This document shows, in pieces, positions 31,701-42,958 of a stretch of 64,000 nt of DNA. The notes under the pieces are model-generated. The model saw nothing but the letters and a program-made list of their open reading frames with translations. It was not told the DNA's origin and searched no databases. A program made the translations under genes and the position numbers. Every line of letters starts with the position of its first letter. Position 1 is the stretch's first letter. The stretch lies in the NCBI RefSeq assembly GCF_001874525.1, contig NZ_LKAQ01000001.1:124001-188000 (forward strand), in the 5' to 3' direction. Source of the stretch: Pseudodesulfovibrio hydrargyri (GTDB lineage: Bacteria; Desulfobacterota; Desulfovibrionia; Desulfovibrionales; Desulfovibrionaceae).

Positions 31701-31778
31701 AACACCACCATCCCGGAATACAAAGCGTGCTGCGTGAACATCCGCAAGGCGGACAAGATCACCGAACTGGCACGGTAG
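28737..31778 (+). CDS. fdhA: Formate dehydrogenase catalytic subunit, cysteine type, Tat-exported
   Basis: 1013 residues. The N-terminus MKLDRRNFLKLAGTGAA is a twin-arginine signal. The [4Fe-4S] site is CPFCSVSCNV with a fourth Cys in GALCAKG. The active-site loop HQARVCHSSTV has Cys (C189, codon TGC at 29301) where most Desulfovibrio and E. coli FdnG enzymes use selenocysteine; there is no in-frame UGA. The GRGAMTNHW stretch, the central molybdopterin (Mo or W) domains and the C-terminal dinucleotide-binding domain (NLLEAEPQLYVEMSPELA) match the FdnG/FdhA group. It forms a periplasmic pair with FdhB. The start has AAGGAGG upstream. Substrate is formate by family; I cannot see which metal it uses. 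Confidence 0.93.
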   Translation: MKLDRRNFLKLAGTGAACMTLGQLGFDLAPVKAYAAQLKISGAKEILTVCPFCSVSCNVIGYVKDGKLVSSEGDPDYPVNEGALCAKGAAMLSMTTEHNRLQTPMYRAPFSDKWEEKSWDWILDRIAKRVKETRDKDFILRNQDGKAVNRIESMFLLGTSHASNEECALTHQFARALGIVYMDHQARVCHSSTVSALGESFGRGAMTNHWTDIANADSILIMGSNAAEHHPISFKFVLRAKDKGATVMHVDPKFSRTSARSDFHVPLRSGTDIAFLGGMVKYIIEKDRYFHEYVTEYTNASLLVNPEFGFKDGLFTGYDPMTRTYDKSTWTYQMDAEGKPKKDKSLKDPHCVFQLLKKHYSRYDLDTVSKTTGVDPKILEKVYKTFSATGRPDKAGTVMYALGWTQHTVGVQNIRTSGIIQLLLGNIGVAGGGINALRGEPNVQGSTDHAMLYHILPGYMAMPAAPWQTLSQYNEANTPVSHDPESANWWQHKPEYMTSLLKAWFGDNATAQNDFCYNLLPKIEKGHDYSYLFLFDRMYKGEIKGGFFMGLNPMNSVPNTHKIRKAMDNLDWCVCAELHNSETTENWHRPDVDPKTVKTEMFLLPSAHRMEKSGSVTNSGRWVLWHHQCVPPQFKTRPFGEMYVPLFNIIRDMYRNEGGTFAAPVLNQDWPEKFDPEDLCQRINGRFQKDTEVKGKMYKKGQQVPSFTALSADGATSSLNWLYCGSWTEEDGNKSLRRSPEQTPMQAKIALYPNWSWSWPVNRRILYNRASVDLNGKPYNKAKAVIEWKDGKWVGDVPDGGWPPLSTGKGKLPFIMQTHGLGHLFGPGRMDGPFPEHYEPAETPVNKNLFSKQLSSPVYKFTTSAPDVLAKPADPNYPIVLTTYSLTEHWCGGGETRNVPNLLEAEPQLYVEMSPELAKEKGIKNGDGVIIESIRGKVQAIAMVTVRMRPLKVHGRIIHEIGMPYCFGWTTPGSGDSTNRLTPSVGDPNTTIPEYKACCVNIRKADKITELAR

Positions 31779-31789
31779 AGGAGACAATC

Positions 31790-32524
31790 ATGTCCAAATC
31801 CTTCCTGATAGACACATCCCGCTGCACCGCGTGCCGCGGCTGCCAACTGGCCTGCAAGGAATGGCACGGGCTTCCCGCCAACAAGACCCTGCAATGGGGA
31901 AGCCACCAGAATCCGCCGGACCTGAATCCCAACAACTATAAACTGGTCCGCTTCCACGACTACATGGACGAGACCGGCACCATCCGCTGGAACTTCTTCC
32001 CGGACCAGTGCCGTCACTGCGAGGTCCCGCCGTGCAAGGAAGTGGGCGACGTGTACATCGACAACGCCATCATCAAGGATGAAAAGACCGGCGCGGTACT
32101 GTACACCGAGAAGACCATGCAGTTCACCCCGGAGCAGGCCGAAGAGGTGCGCGAAGCCTGCCCGTACAACATCCCCCGGCGCAACGACCAGACCGGCCTT
32201 ATGTCCAAGTGTACCATGTGCTTCGGCCGCATCACCAACGGTCTCCCCCCGTCCTGTGTGCGTGCCTGTCCCACCGGCACCATGAACTTCGGCGAAAGGG
32301 AAGACATGCTCAAGCTGGCCGAGGAGCGGCTCGCGCTCCTGAAGAAGAAATGGCCCAAGGCGTCGCTGGGCGATCCCGAGGACGTCAGCGTCATCTACCT
32401 GATGACCGACACGCCCGACACCTACCACGAGTACGCGGTGGCCGAGGCCAAGCCGACCTCCCCCATGACCAAGAAGCAGTTGTTCGCCAAACTGGCGAGC
32501 CCGATCAAGGCGATGAAGGCCTAA
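31790..32524 (+). CDS. fdhB: Formate dehydrogenase iron-sulfur (beta) subunit
   Basis: 244 residues starting MSKSFLIDTSRCTACRGC behind GAGGAG, 11 bases after fdhA. Cysteine groups for four [4Fe-4S] clusters are visible: CTACRGCQLAC, CRHCEVPPC, CTMCFG with CVRACPTG, and CPYN. There is no C-terminal membrane anchor, unlike E. coli FdnH, so the enzyme should be soluble in the periplasm and pass electrons to a cytochrome c3, as in Desulfovibrio. It lacks its own signal and probably travels with FdhA through Tat. Confidence 0.94.
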   Translation: MSKSFLIDTSRCTACRGCQLACKEWHGLPANKTLQWGSHQNPPDLNPNNYKLVRFHDYMDETGTIRWNFFPDQCRHCEVPPCKEVGDVYIDNAIIKDEKTGAVLYTEKTMQFTPEQAEEVREACPYNIPRRNDQTGLMSKCTMCFGRITNGLPPSCVRACPTGTMNFGEREDMLKLAEERLALLKKKWPKASLGDPEDVSVIYLMTDTPDTYHEYAVAEAKPTSPMTKKQLFAKLASPIKAMKA

Positions 32525-32545
32525 ACCGTCCCGCCTCCGGAACCG

Positions 32546-32575
32546 GGCCGGAGCGTCCCCCGCGACGCTCCGGCC
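32546..32575. other. Strong hairpin between fdhB and fdhD
   Basis: 12-bp perfect stem GGCCGGAGCGTC / GACGCTCCGGCC with a 6-base loop. No T-run follows, so it may be an mRNA-stabilising or attenuating structure rather than a clean terminator. Confidence 0.55.
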
Positions 32576-32637
32576 GCCTGGGGCCTTCCGGCCCCGCGTG
32601 AACGCCCGGCGCGACAGCGAACCGACAAGGACAGCCG

Positions 32638-33432
32638 ATGCCCTCCACACAACTCTCCCTGAACATTCCCCCCCTGCCCTCCCGTGAGCCGGCCTCCTGT
32701 CCCAACGCCCCGGTTCAGGCTCCGGAACTGGTGCGCGGGGCCGCCCTGGAGCATTATTGCGCGGGGGCCATGCAGGGCCGCACGGCCATGGTCGTGGTGG
32801 AGGAACCGTTGCGCATCACCGTGCCGGGCCGCGAGGACATCATCCTGCCGCGCACTCCGGGCGACGACGAACACCTGATCGCCGGGCATCTCTTCACCCT
32901 GGGACTCATCCGCAGCCATGCCGACATCCTCGACATGACCTTTCGCGGCAACGCCCCGGCCCAGGCAGTGGTCAGGCTCAGGCAGACGCCTCCCCGGCGC
33001 GCGCCCGGCCCGTTGTCCGGCGGACCGCGCATCGATCCCGAACAAATCTTCCGGCTGCGCGACGGGTTCGAGCAACGCCAGCGGCTCTACCACAGCACCC
33101 GGGCCACTCATGCGGCCGCCCTGTTCAAGGCGGGCGGCGAACTGCTGGCCTACGGCGAGGACGTCAGCCGCCACTGTGCCTTTGACAAGGCTGTGGGCGC
33201 GGCCCTGAAAGGCCGCCTCCTGACCGAGGTGGACATCGCCATGCTGACCTCACGCCTGGCTTCGGAGTTGGCGGCCAAGGCTGCCGCGGCCCGCATTCCG
33301 GTCCTGTGCGGATTTTCCGCCGCCACCAGTTCGGGCATGGAGTTGGCCGAAAGAAGCGGCATCACCCTCATCGGACGCATGGGCGGGGATGGGTTCACCG
33401 TCTACGCCAACGGCTGGCGAATCCGTTCCTGA
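32638..33432 (+). CDS. fdhD: FdhD-like formate dehydrogenase accessory protein lacking the CxxC pair
   Basis: 264 residues. The family shape is clear: EEPLRITVPGRE, DEHLIAGHLFTLGLI, THAAALFKAGGELLAYGEDV, SRHCAFDKAVGAAL, and VLCGFSAATSSGMELAE near the end. FdhD normally transfers sulfur from IscS to the molybdopterin of FDH through Cys121 and Cys124 (E. coli numbering) in a CGVCG motif. Here that segment reads APGPLSGGPRID, without cysteines. Remaining cysteines are in HYCAG, RHCAFD and VLCGF. It follows fdhAB by 113 bases. Either another cysteine serves, or a second FdhD elsewhere does the sulfur step. Confidence 0.85.
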   Translation: MPSTQLSLNIPPLPSREPASCPNAPVQAPELVRGAALEHYCAGAMQGRTAMVVVEEPLRITVPGREDIILPRTPGDDEHLIAGHLFTLGLIRSHADILDMTFRGNAPAQAVVRLRQTPPRRAPGPLSGGPRIDPEQIFRLRDGFEQRQRLYHSTRATHAAALFKAGGELLAYGEDVSRHCAFDKAVGAALKGRLLTEVDIAMLTSRLASELAAKAAAARIPVLCGFSAATSSGMELAERSGITLIGRMGGDGFTVYANGWRIRS

Positions 33433-33595
33433 ACCCCATTTCCGGGCCTGCCCGACCGGTCGGGCCGCACTCCCCCACTTCCCGGCTGCGGAATTATAAT
33501 CACACGGGCGATATTTTTCTGGTAACATTCTATCCCTATCTCACAATCATATATTGAATCTGCATATTGCCGTATGCCGATGTTGGGAGGGAAGA

Positions 33596-35647
33596 ATGAG
33601 TCTGCGAGTGAAGCTGTATTCGGCCATCGGATTGTTGCTGGCCGTGGGGCTGGCCATGTTCGTGGCCACGTTGGTCATAACCGCCGCCCAAGACAAGGAT
33701 GGGCTGGTCATCAACCTGGCGGGCCGCCAGCGGATGCTCAGCCAGAAAATGGCCAAGGAAGCCCTGCTCTATCTCGAGGAGCGTCGCGCCGGCAGGGACG
33801 GCGCCGGTATGGGCAAGCAGGTGGAAACCACCTCGCGGCTGTTCCGCGACACCCTGGCCGCCCTGACCGATTCCGGCCCGGCCCCGATCTCGACCGACCC
33901 GGACGGCGAGAAGCGCGACCTTCCCGCTCCCTCCGGCCCGGTCAGGGAGCAACTGCTCAAAGTTCAGAAGCTGTGGGAGCCCTACAGCTCCGCCCTCGAC
34001 GGCATCCTGGAGCGTCAGGCCCTGGAGAGCGACTTCAACAAGCAGAGCCTGGCCGTGCTGGTCAACATGAACCAGGCCGTGACCATGATGCAGGCGGAGT
34101 CCGAAAACCGCGTGCGCGTCCTGCTCCTCTCACAGATCATCGGCATCGTCATCATGCTCCTGACCACGCTGATCAGCTTCCTGGCCATCCAACGCAAACT
34201 CATCCTGCCGCTGCGCGAATTCAATGCGACCATGGATACCATCTGCAAGGGCGACCTGACCGGGGTCTGCCTCAATGACCAGAAGGACGAAATCGGCATG
34301 GTGGCACGTGCCCTGGCCGCCATGGAAAGCCGCCTCAAGGATGTGGTCAGCCAGGCCAAGGATTCCACTGTGACCATGGCCCATCGGAGTTCCGAACTGA
34401 ACGGCATGGCCGCCACCCTGGCCGAAAACGCCACGCGGCAGGCGGGATCCGTCAGCGAGATCGCCTCGCTGATGGAAGGCATGCGTTCCAACATCGCCAC
34501 CACGGCCGACAACTCCAGGAAAACCCACAAACTGGCCACCAAGGCGGCCGAGGACGCCCGCCAGAGCGGCGAGTCCGTGGGCACGGCCCTGGAGGCCATC
34601 ACCACCATCGCGGGCAAGATCACGGTCATCGAGGAGATAGCCCGGCAGACCAACCTCCTTGCCCTGAACGCGGCCATCGAGGCGGCGCGCGCCGGAAACC
34701 ACGGCAAGGGGTTCGCCGTGGTCGCCTCCGAAGTGCGCAAACTGGCGGAACGGTCCGGCGCGGCGGCCAAGGAGATCAGCGAACTCTCGGCCGGCACCGT
34801 GGACATATCCAACCAGGCGGGCGAGCTGCTCAAGCTGCTGGTGCCCGACATAGAGCAGACCGCAGCCATGATCGAGGAGATCAACGCCTCCAGTTCCGAG
34901 CAGCACCGCGACACCGAGATGGTAGGCAGAGCCGTCCGGGACCTGGATTCGGGCATCCAGGACACCGCGCGCATGGCCCGCGAACTGTCCGACACCACCG
35001 AGGATCTGTCCGGAGAGGCGTCCGGCCTCCGCCAGGAACTGCGGTTCTTCCGGACCGGAAGCGACAACAAGGGCACGGTGCCGCCCCGCGTGGTCAAACC
35101 GAACAGGGAATACCTGCCTCCGGCCGCACCGGTTTCCAGACCGGTCGTGCGCCCCGCGCCCAGACCGGCCGTCGCGCCCGCCGCCAAACCGGCCCAGCCG
35201 TTGCGCCCCTCCCCGGCGGATATCAAGCAGACCAAGCCGCTCATCGTCTGGGACGATTCCATCGCCACGGGCATTGAGATCATCGACGACCAGCACAAGG
35301 AGCTGATAGCCCTGATCAACCGGCTCAACAGCGCCATGCAGCAGGGACAAGGCAAGGCAGTGCTCGGCGAGATTCTGGAGGAAGTGGGCCGCTACGCAAC
35401 CTACCATTTCGGCCAGGAGGAAGCCCTGTTCGACAAATACGGCTATCCCGAGGTCGAGGACCACAAGGCCGTGCACCGGGATCTGCTGGGCCAGGCCAAC
35501 TCTTTCATCGAGCGATTCCAATCGGGACAAACCGGCATGAGCCACGACCTGTTCTTCTTCCTCAAGGATTGGCTGGTCGACCATATCAAGGGCGTGGATT
35601 ACCGCTACATCCCCTTCTTGAAGGAAGCGATGGAAAACGACAGGTAG
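33596..35647 (+). CDS. Methyl-accepting chemotaxis protein with C-terminal hemerythrin domain
   Basis: About 683 residues from ATG 33596 with GGGAGGG upstream. Membrane helix 1 is near 7-29, a short periplasmic PilJ/NarX-type sensor follows ([20 protein letters not shown]), helix 2 is near 175-198, and HAMP and signalling domains come next with the tip [20 protein letters not shown]. After a Pro/Ala-rich linker (about 500-545) comes a bacteriohemerythrin domain with its iron ligands in [26 protein letters not shown] and [14 protein letters not shown]. Such fusions (DcrH of Desulfovibrio) sense oxygen and steer the cell away from it. Confidence 0.94.
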   Translation: MSLRVKLYSAIGLLLAVGLAMFVATLVITAAQDKDGLVINLAGRQRMLSQKMAKEALLYLEERRAGRDGAGMGKQVETTSRLFRDTLAALTDSGPAPISTDPDGEKRDLPAPSGPVREQLLKVQKLWEPYSSALDGILERQALESDFNKQSLAVLVNMNQAVTMMQAESENRVRVLLLSQIIGIVIMLLTTLISFLAIQRKLILPLREFNATMDTICKGDLTGVCLNDQKDEIGMVARALAAMESRLKDVVSQAKDSTVTMAHRSSELNGMAATLAENATRQAGSVSEIASLMEGMRSNIATTADNSRKTHKLATKAAEDARQSGESVGTALEAITTIAGKITVIEEIARQTNLLALNAAIEAARAGNHGKGFAVVASEVRKLAERSGAAAKEISELSAGTVDISNQAGELLKLLVPDIEQTAAMIEEINASSSEQHRDTEMVGRAVRDLDSGIQDTARMARELSDTTEDLSGEASGLRQELRFFRTGSDNKGTVPPRVVKPNREYLPPAAPVSRPVVRPAPRPAVAPAAKPAQPLRPSPADIKQTKPLIVWDDSIATGIEIIDDQHKELIALINRLNSAMQQGQGKAVLGEILEEVGRYATYHFGQEEALFDKYGYPEVEDHKAVHRDLLGQANSFIERFQSGQTGMSHDLFFFLKDWLVDHIKGVDYRYIPFLKEAMENDR

Positions 35648-35656
35648 CCCATCCTT

Positions 35657-35701
35657 GGCCGTCGGTTCCGGACCGCCCCCGGTGGCCCGGAACCGACGGC
35701 C
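35657..35701 (+). terminator. Hairpin after the chemoreceptor gene, probable terminator
   Basis: Perfect 15-bp arms GGCCGTCGGTTCCGG / CCGGAACCGACGGCC with a 15-base loop, beginning 10 bases after the stop. The tract after it is CTCTCTCTCG rather than T, so Rho-independent activity is likely weaker than the stem suggests. Confidence 0.6.
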
Positions 35702-36002
35702 TCTCTCTCGCGACTCGGCATATAAAAAATTATCTCATAATATCATCAGCATAGATAGCAATGCAGTTGACTGCGCCTCACTGTTTCAAGGCCTGCGTTC
35801 TTCCTTTCCCGGTGGGTTTCCGACCCAGTTTTGTCCGTGCCTTCCGCTGGGCCCAAAGAGGCATTGCCCAAAACCGACGCTCAGGGTAGCCTTGGGCTCG
35901 TCGGGGCGGATGCCGCCCAAACGGCATCGGCTGCGCCGACATGGACGACCAGTACGCCTGGAACACGAAGGACAACCAACATCCCTGCCGGGAGGCAAGG
36001 TC
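35702..36002. other. Structured intergenic stretch before the 36003 gene
   Basis: 301 bases without a convincing gene. An AT-rich start (about 35720-35760) is followed by a run of potential hairpins on the plus strand: GGGT/ACCC near 35816, GTGCCT/AGGCA near 35840-35865, GCCCAA/TTGGGC near 35866-35897, GGGCGG-ATG-CCGCCC near 35905-35920, and TCGGC/GCCGA near 35928-35940. This density suggests a transcribed structured leader or small RNA, but I cannot match it to 6S, RNase P, SRP RNA, tmRNA or a known riboswitch. A Lys/Arg-rich open frame on the minus strand across it looks spurious. Confidence 0.4.
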
Positions 36003-37049
36003 ATGAAACAGAATCGGACCGCCCTCATCCTCATCGCCTGCGCCGCGCTGCTCGCCGTCGGCGCCTTTCTCATCCTGAACCGGGGCGGTGAAGAGCCCTC
36101 CGCCGTGCGGTCCGAGGTGGTCCCGCCCGAAACCGAGCCCGCCAGGGCCCCGGACTGGGTGGGCAAGGGCCAGGAGGCCAAGCCCGACTACTCGCCGTCC
36201 ACGGCCGAGCCCGAAACGGTCACCCCGCCGCCCGCCGCCGAACCCGAGAAGACCGAGGAGCCCAAGACCATCGAGGTCTCCGAGGACAAGGTGGTCACCT
36301 TCACCTTCGTGGAATCCCTGGCCGATTTCCTGCTCCACCGCTTTCAGCCGCGCGGCCCCAACGGCAAGCCCGATTCCCTGGCCACGGCCGTGTCCCTGAA
36401 CCGCTACTACGGCCGCGAGCTGGACGGCTTCGCGGTGAGCGGCGACGACATCAACGGCTCGCGCAAGGCGGTCTACGACTACGCCTTCAATCCGGCCATG
36501 CTCAAGACCCTGTACGACATCTACGTCCCGGCCTTCATGGTCCACCTGGTGGACACGGCGGCCAACACCGAACGCGAATACATGGTCGGCGACGACAAGG
36601 AGACCCGGACCCTGTCCACGGACGAGATCAAGGTCATGCTCCGGCTCAACGCCCGACGCATCGAGCGCACGGCCGAGGTCTTCCACGCCTTTGCCGACGA
36701 TCCGGCCATTGTCGAGATGGCCGGCAGGTACCGCCGCGCGGCCAAGGCCGTGGAGCGGGCCAACGGCCAGCTGCAGACCGCCATTGCCGAAGGCAAGGCC
36801 ACGAGCGAGGCCAGCGACCGGCTCAAGCAGGCCATCCTGTTCCGCGAGCGCTCCCGGGCCGAGACCGTCACCCACCTGCGGAAGGTCTGCCAGGCCTGCC
36901 CCGAATCCGAGCTCTTCTATCTCTCCCAGTGGGCCTACCGGCGCACCCTCGGCCAGCCCGAGGAAAAGCTCAAGGCCTTCGGCACGGCCGCCGACCTGAT
37001 GGACGACCTGGCCGCGCGCTTCCGGGCCAAGGCGGACGAACTCAAATAA
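36003..37049 (+). CDS. Membrane-anchored protein of unknown function
   Basis: 348 residues from ATG 36003 (GGGAGG upstream). One N-terminal membrane helix (ALILIACAALLAVGAFLIL) is followed by a Pro/Glu-rich linker to about residue 95 and then a soluble, helix-rich domain of about 250 residues (FTFVESLADFLLHRFQP, LKTLYDIYVPAFMVHLVDTA, KAVERANGQLQTAIAEGKAT). Two Cys lie in VCQACPESE. The topology predicts an inner-membrane anchor with a periplasmic body. I do not recognise the family. Codon use matches the neighbours, so it looks native. It is flanked by the structured gap upstream and a separate promoter downstream. Confidence 0.8.
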   Translation: MKQNRTALILIACAALLAVGAFLILNRGGEEPSAVRSEVVPPETEPARAPDWVGKGQEAKPDYSPSTAEPETVTPPPAAEPEKTEEPKTIEVSEDKVVTFTFVESLADFLLHRFQPRGPNGKPDSLATAVSLNRYYGRELDGFAVSGDDINGSRKAVYDYAFNPAMLKTLYDIYVPAFMVHLVDTAANTEREYMVGDDKETRTLSTDEIKVMLRLNARRIERTAEVFHAFADDPAIVEMAGRYRRAAKAVERANGQLQTAIAEGKATSEASDRLKQAILFRERSRAETVTHLRKVCQACPESELFYLSQWAYRRTLGQPEEKLKAFGTAADLMDDLAARFRAKADELK

Positions 37050-37060
37050 GTGCTCATATG

Positions 37061-37088
37061 TTGCATTGAATGTTCTTTGTGGTATTCT
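37061..37088 (+). promoter_or_regulatory. Sigma70-type promoter of the lactamase-fold/rhodanese gene
   Basis: TTGCAT at 37061-37066 and TATTCT at 37083-37088, spacer 16. The leader to the ATG at 37127 would be about 30 bases and includes AAGGAG. Confidence 0.5.
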
Positions 37089-37126
37089 CTCCGGTAGCAA
37101 GAAGAGAATTCACCAAGGAGCTCTCA

Positions 37127-38509
37127 ATGTACTTCAAACAGATCACCACCCCCGGACTCGGTTGCTTCTCGTACGTCATCGGCTGCCCAGCCGCCGGTGA
37201 GATGGTCGTTGTGGACCCCAAGCGGGACGTGCAGGACTACCTGGACATCTCCCGCGAGGAGGGCATGAGGATCGTCCACGTCATCGATACCCACGTGCAC
37301 GCGGACCACGTGTCCGGCGCGCAGGAACTGAAGTCCCAGACCGGCTGCGACATCATGGTCTACGAGACCTCGCCCGTGGACTACGCATTCACCCCGCTGG
37401 TGGAGGGCCAGCAGCTGACCGTGGGCAACGCCAAGCTCGAGGTGCTGTTCACCCCGGGGCACACCCCGGACGCCCTGTCCCTGCTGGTCACGGACACCAC
37501 ACGCGGCGACGAGCCGTGGATGCTGCTGACCGGCGACGTGCTCTTTGTCGGCGACATCGGGCGGCCCGACCTGGTCGGCGGAGCCAAGCTCGACGAACAG
37601 GTCCAAAACCTGTGGAACTCCCTGTACGTGAAGTTCGCCAAGTTCCCCGACAGCCTGGAGGTCTTCCCGGCCCACGGCGCGGGCTCCCTGTGCGGGCGCG
37701 GCATGTCCTCCAAGCCGAGCTCCACCCTGGGCTTCGAACGCCGCCACAACCCCATGCTTGGCTTCGACAAATTCGAGGACTTCCACCGGGCCATGAGCCA
37801 GAATTTCCCGGCCCGGCCCAAGTCCTTCAGCCACATCATATCCACCAACGCCTCGGGCGCGCCCCTGCTCGAGCGCTGCCCCCTGGACCTGGCCATGAAC
37901 CCGTACAAGTTCGAGGAGAGGATGCAGGACGGCGCGGTGGTCATCGACGTGCGCGACGCCGCGGCCTATGCCGGGTACCACATCCCCGGCTCCCTGAACA
38001 TCGGCTTCGAGCCCAGCCTGGCCAACTGGGTGGGCATGACCGTGGAGCCGGACGCGGACATCCTCCTGGTGGTGGACACCCGCGACGACTACGAACGCAT
38101 GCGCGTGGAACTGCACCGTATCGGCTACGACAACATCCTCGGCTATCTGTCCGGCGGCATCCAGGCCTGGGTCTACAGCGGGCGCGCGGTGGATTCCCTG
38201 GCCATCGACTCGGCCCAGGTCCTGCAGAACATCCAGGACGAGGGCAAGGAGATCAGCCTGATCGACGTGCGCACCCCGGTGGAATGGGAAGGCGGCCGGA
38301 TTCCCGGAGCCAAGCACATTCCGCTCGTCGACATCCTGGACGGCAAGTTCGACCTGGACGAGAACGCCCATCACCTGATCTACTGCGCGGCGGGCTACCG
38401 CGCGAACATCGCCGCATCCTATTTGCAGAAGCACGGCTACTGGGACGTCCGCAGCCTGGCGGGCGGCTACCTCGCCTGGAGCCGGGCAGGCTTCAAGACG
38501 GAAAAATAA
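37127..38509 (+). CDS. Metallo-beta-lactamase-fold protein fused to two rhodanese domains
   Basis: 460 residues from ATG 37127. The lactamase-fold part (about 1-240) resembles persulfide dioxygenase (ETHE1-like) proteins: DTHVHADHVSG metal motif, FTPGHTPDALSLL, LTGDVLFVGDIGRPDL and PAHGAGSLCGRGM. The first rhodanese domain (about 270-365) has VVDTRD at the catalytic-loop position and no Cys, so it should be inactive. The second (about 370-460) has an intact loop IYCAAGYRAN with C420. A role in persulfide or thiosulfate metabolism is likely. Oxygen-dependent dioxygenase chemistry in an anaerobe would serve stress defence or need another oxidant. Confidence 0.88.
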   Translation: MYFKQITTPGLGCFSYVIGCPAAGEMVVVDPKRDVQDYLDISREEGMRIVHVIDTHVHADHVSGAQELKSQTGCDIMVYETSPVDYAFTPLVEGQQLTVGNAKLEVLFTPGHTPDALSLLVTDTTRGDEPWMLLTGDVLFVGDIGRPDLVGGAKLDEQVQNLWNSLYVKFAKFPDSLEVFPAHGAGSLCGRGMSSKPSSTLGFERRHNPMLGFDKFEDFHRAMSQNFPARPKSFSHIISTNASGAPLLERCPLDLAMNPYKFEERMQDGAVVIDVRDAAAYAGYHIPGSLNIGFEPSLANWVGMTVEPDADILLVVDTRDDYERMRVELHRIGYDNILGYLSGGIQAWVYSGRAVDSLAIDSAQVLQNIQDEGKEISLIDVRTPVEWEGGRIPGAKHIPLVDILDGKFDLDENAHHLIYCAAGYRANIAASYLQKHGYWDVRSLAGGYLAWSRAGFKTEK

Positions 38510-38528
38510 TTCACGAAACAAACAAAAG

Positions 38529-38555
38529 GGCCCCGGATCATCGGGGCCTTTTTTT
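38529..38555 (+). terminator. Intrinsic terminator after the rhodanese fusion
   Basis: GGCCCCG / CGGGGCC stem with a 6-base loop followed by seven T, 19 bases beyond the stop. Confidence 0.92.
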
Positions 38556-42397
<3,842 letters not shown>

Positions 42398-42424
42398 CCC
42401 CGCGATAACCGTGACCTATAAAAG

Positions 42425-42452
42425 GGCCGGAGCATTTGCTCCGGCCTTTTTT
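42425..42452 (+). terminator. Intrinsic terminator after PFOR
   Basis: Perfect 10-bp stem GGCCGGAGCA / TGCTCCGGCC, 2-base loop, six T, beginning 28 bases after the stop. Confidence 0.93.
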
Positions 42453-42655
42453 GCCCCCGGCCCCCCATCCCCATCCTTTCCTAAACTTTTCAGGTGCCTT
42501 CGGCAGGGGCGTGCGGTCGCGATGTGACGAAGGGGTGAACGAGAGAAATTACATTTGGAAGAGAACGGGCATTGACCTTGGAAGGGAATGGATCAATTCT
42601 GCGTGCACCGGCCGCCCGGCGGCCTTGAACGGATACATTTACAAGGAAGGATACC

Positions 42656-42958
42656 ATGAGCTGTGTAGCCACCTTCAGCCTCTTTCCCCTGGAGCGGCCG
42701 GACCAGGGCTCGTTCGCGCCCTATGTGGCCCGGACCATCGAGATCGTCCGGGAATCCGGCCTGGCCCATGAACTCGGCCCCATGGGCACCGTGCTGGAAG
42801 GCGACCTCGCCGACATAATGCGGACCATCAAGCAATGCCACGACGACATGCGCAAGGAATGCGGCCGGGTCTACCTGACCCTGGCCGTGGACTCCCGGGA
42901 AGGCGAATCCGGGCGCATGCGCGGCAAGGTGGACAGCGTCGGGGAGTTGCTGAAATGA
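42656..42958 (+). CDS. Thiamine-binding protein of the MTH1187/YkoF-like (DUF77) family
   Basis: 100 residues with AAGGAAGG upstream. It starts MSCVATFSLFPLERPDQG and contains LGPMGTVLEGDLADIMRTIK, which fits the DUF77/MTH1187 fold; family members bind thiamine or its HMP part. The stop overlaps the thiM start (ATGA), placing it as first gene of a thiamine salvage operon. No THI-box riboswitch is visible in the 200 bases before it. Confidence 0.85.
   Translation: MSCVATFSLFPLERPDQGSFAPYVARTIEIVRESGLAHELGPMGTVLEGDLADIMRTIKQCHDDMRKECGRVYLTLAVDSREGESGRMRGKVDSVGELLK

Noticed and set aside
28737..31778. Selenocysteine codon (UGA) in fdhA
   Set aside because: The active-site codon is TGC and the frame contains no UGA before its end.
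28671..31787. A very long open frame (over 1000 codons) antisense to fdhA
   Set aside because: High third-position GC leaves the antisense frame open. Its translation is rich in Gly, His and Val without domains, and the sense strand encodes a clear FDH.
35786..36181. Minus-strand coding frame over the structured gap before 36003
   Set aside because: Lys/Arg/Gly-rich translation with no recognisable start region; it runs antisense into the anchored-protein gene.
42453..42655. TPP riboswitch expected before the thiamine genes
   Set aside because: The CTGAGA and ACCTGATCTGG-type blocks are not present; the stretch does not fold into the THI element by eye.
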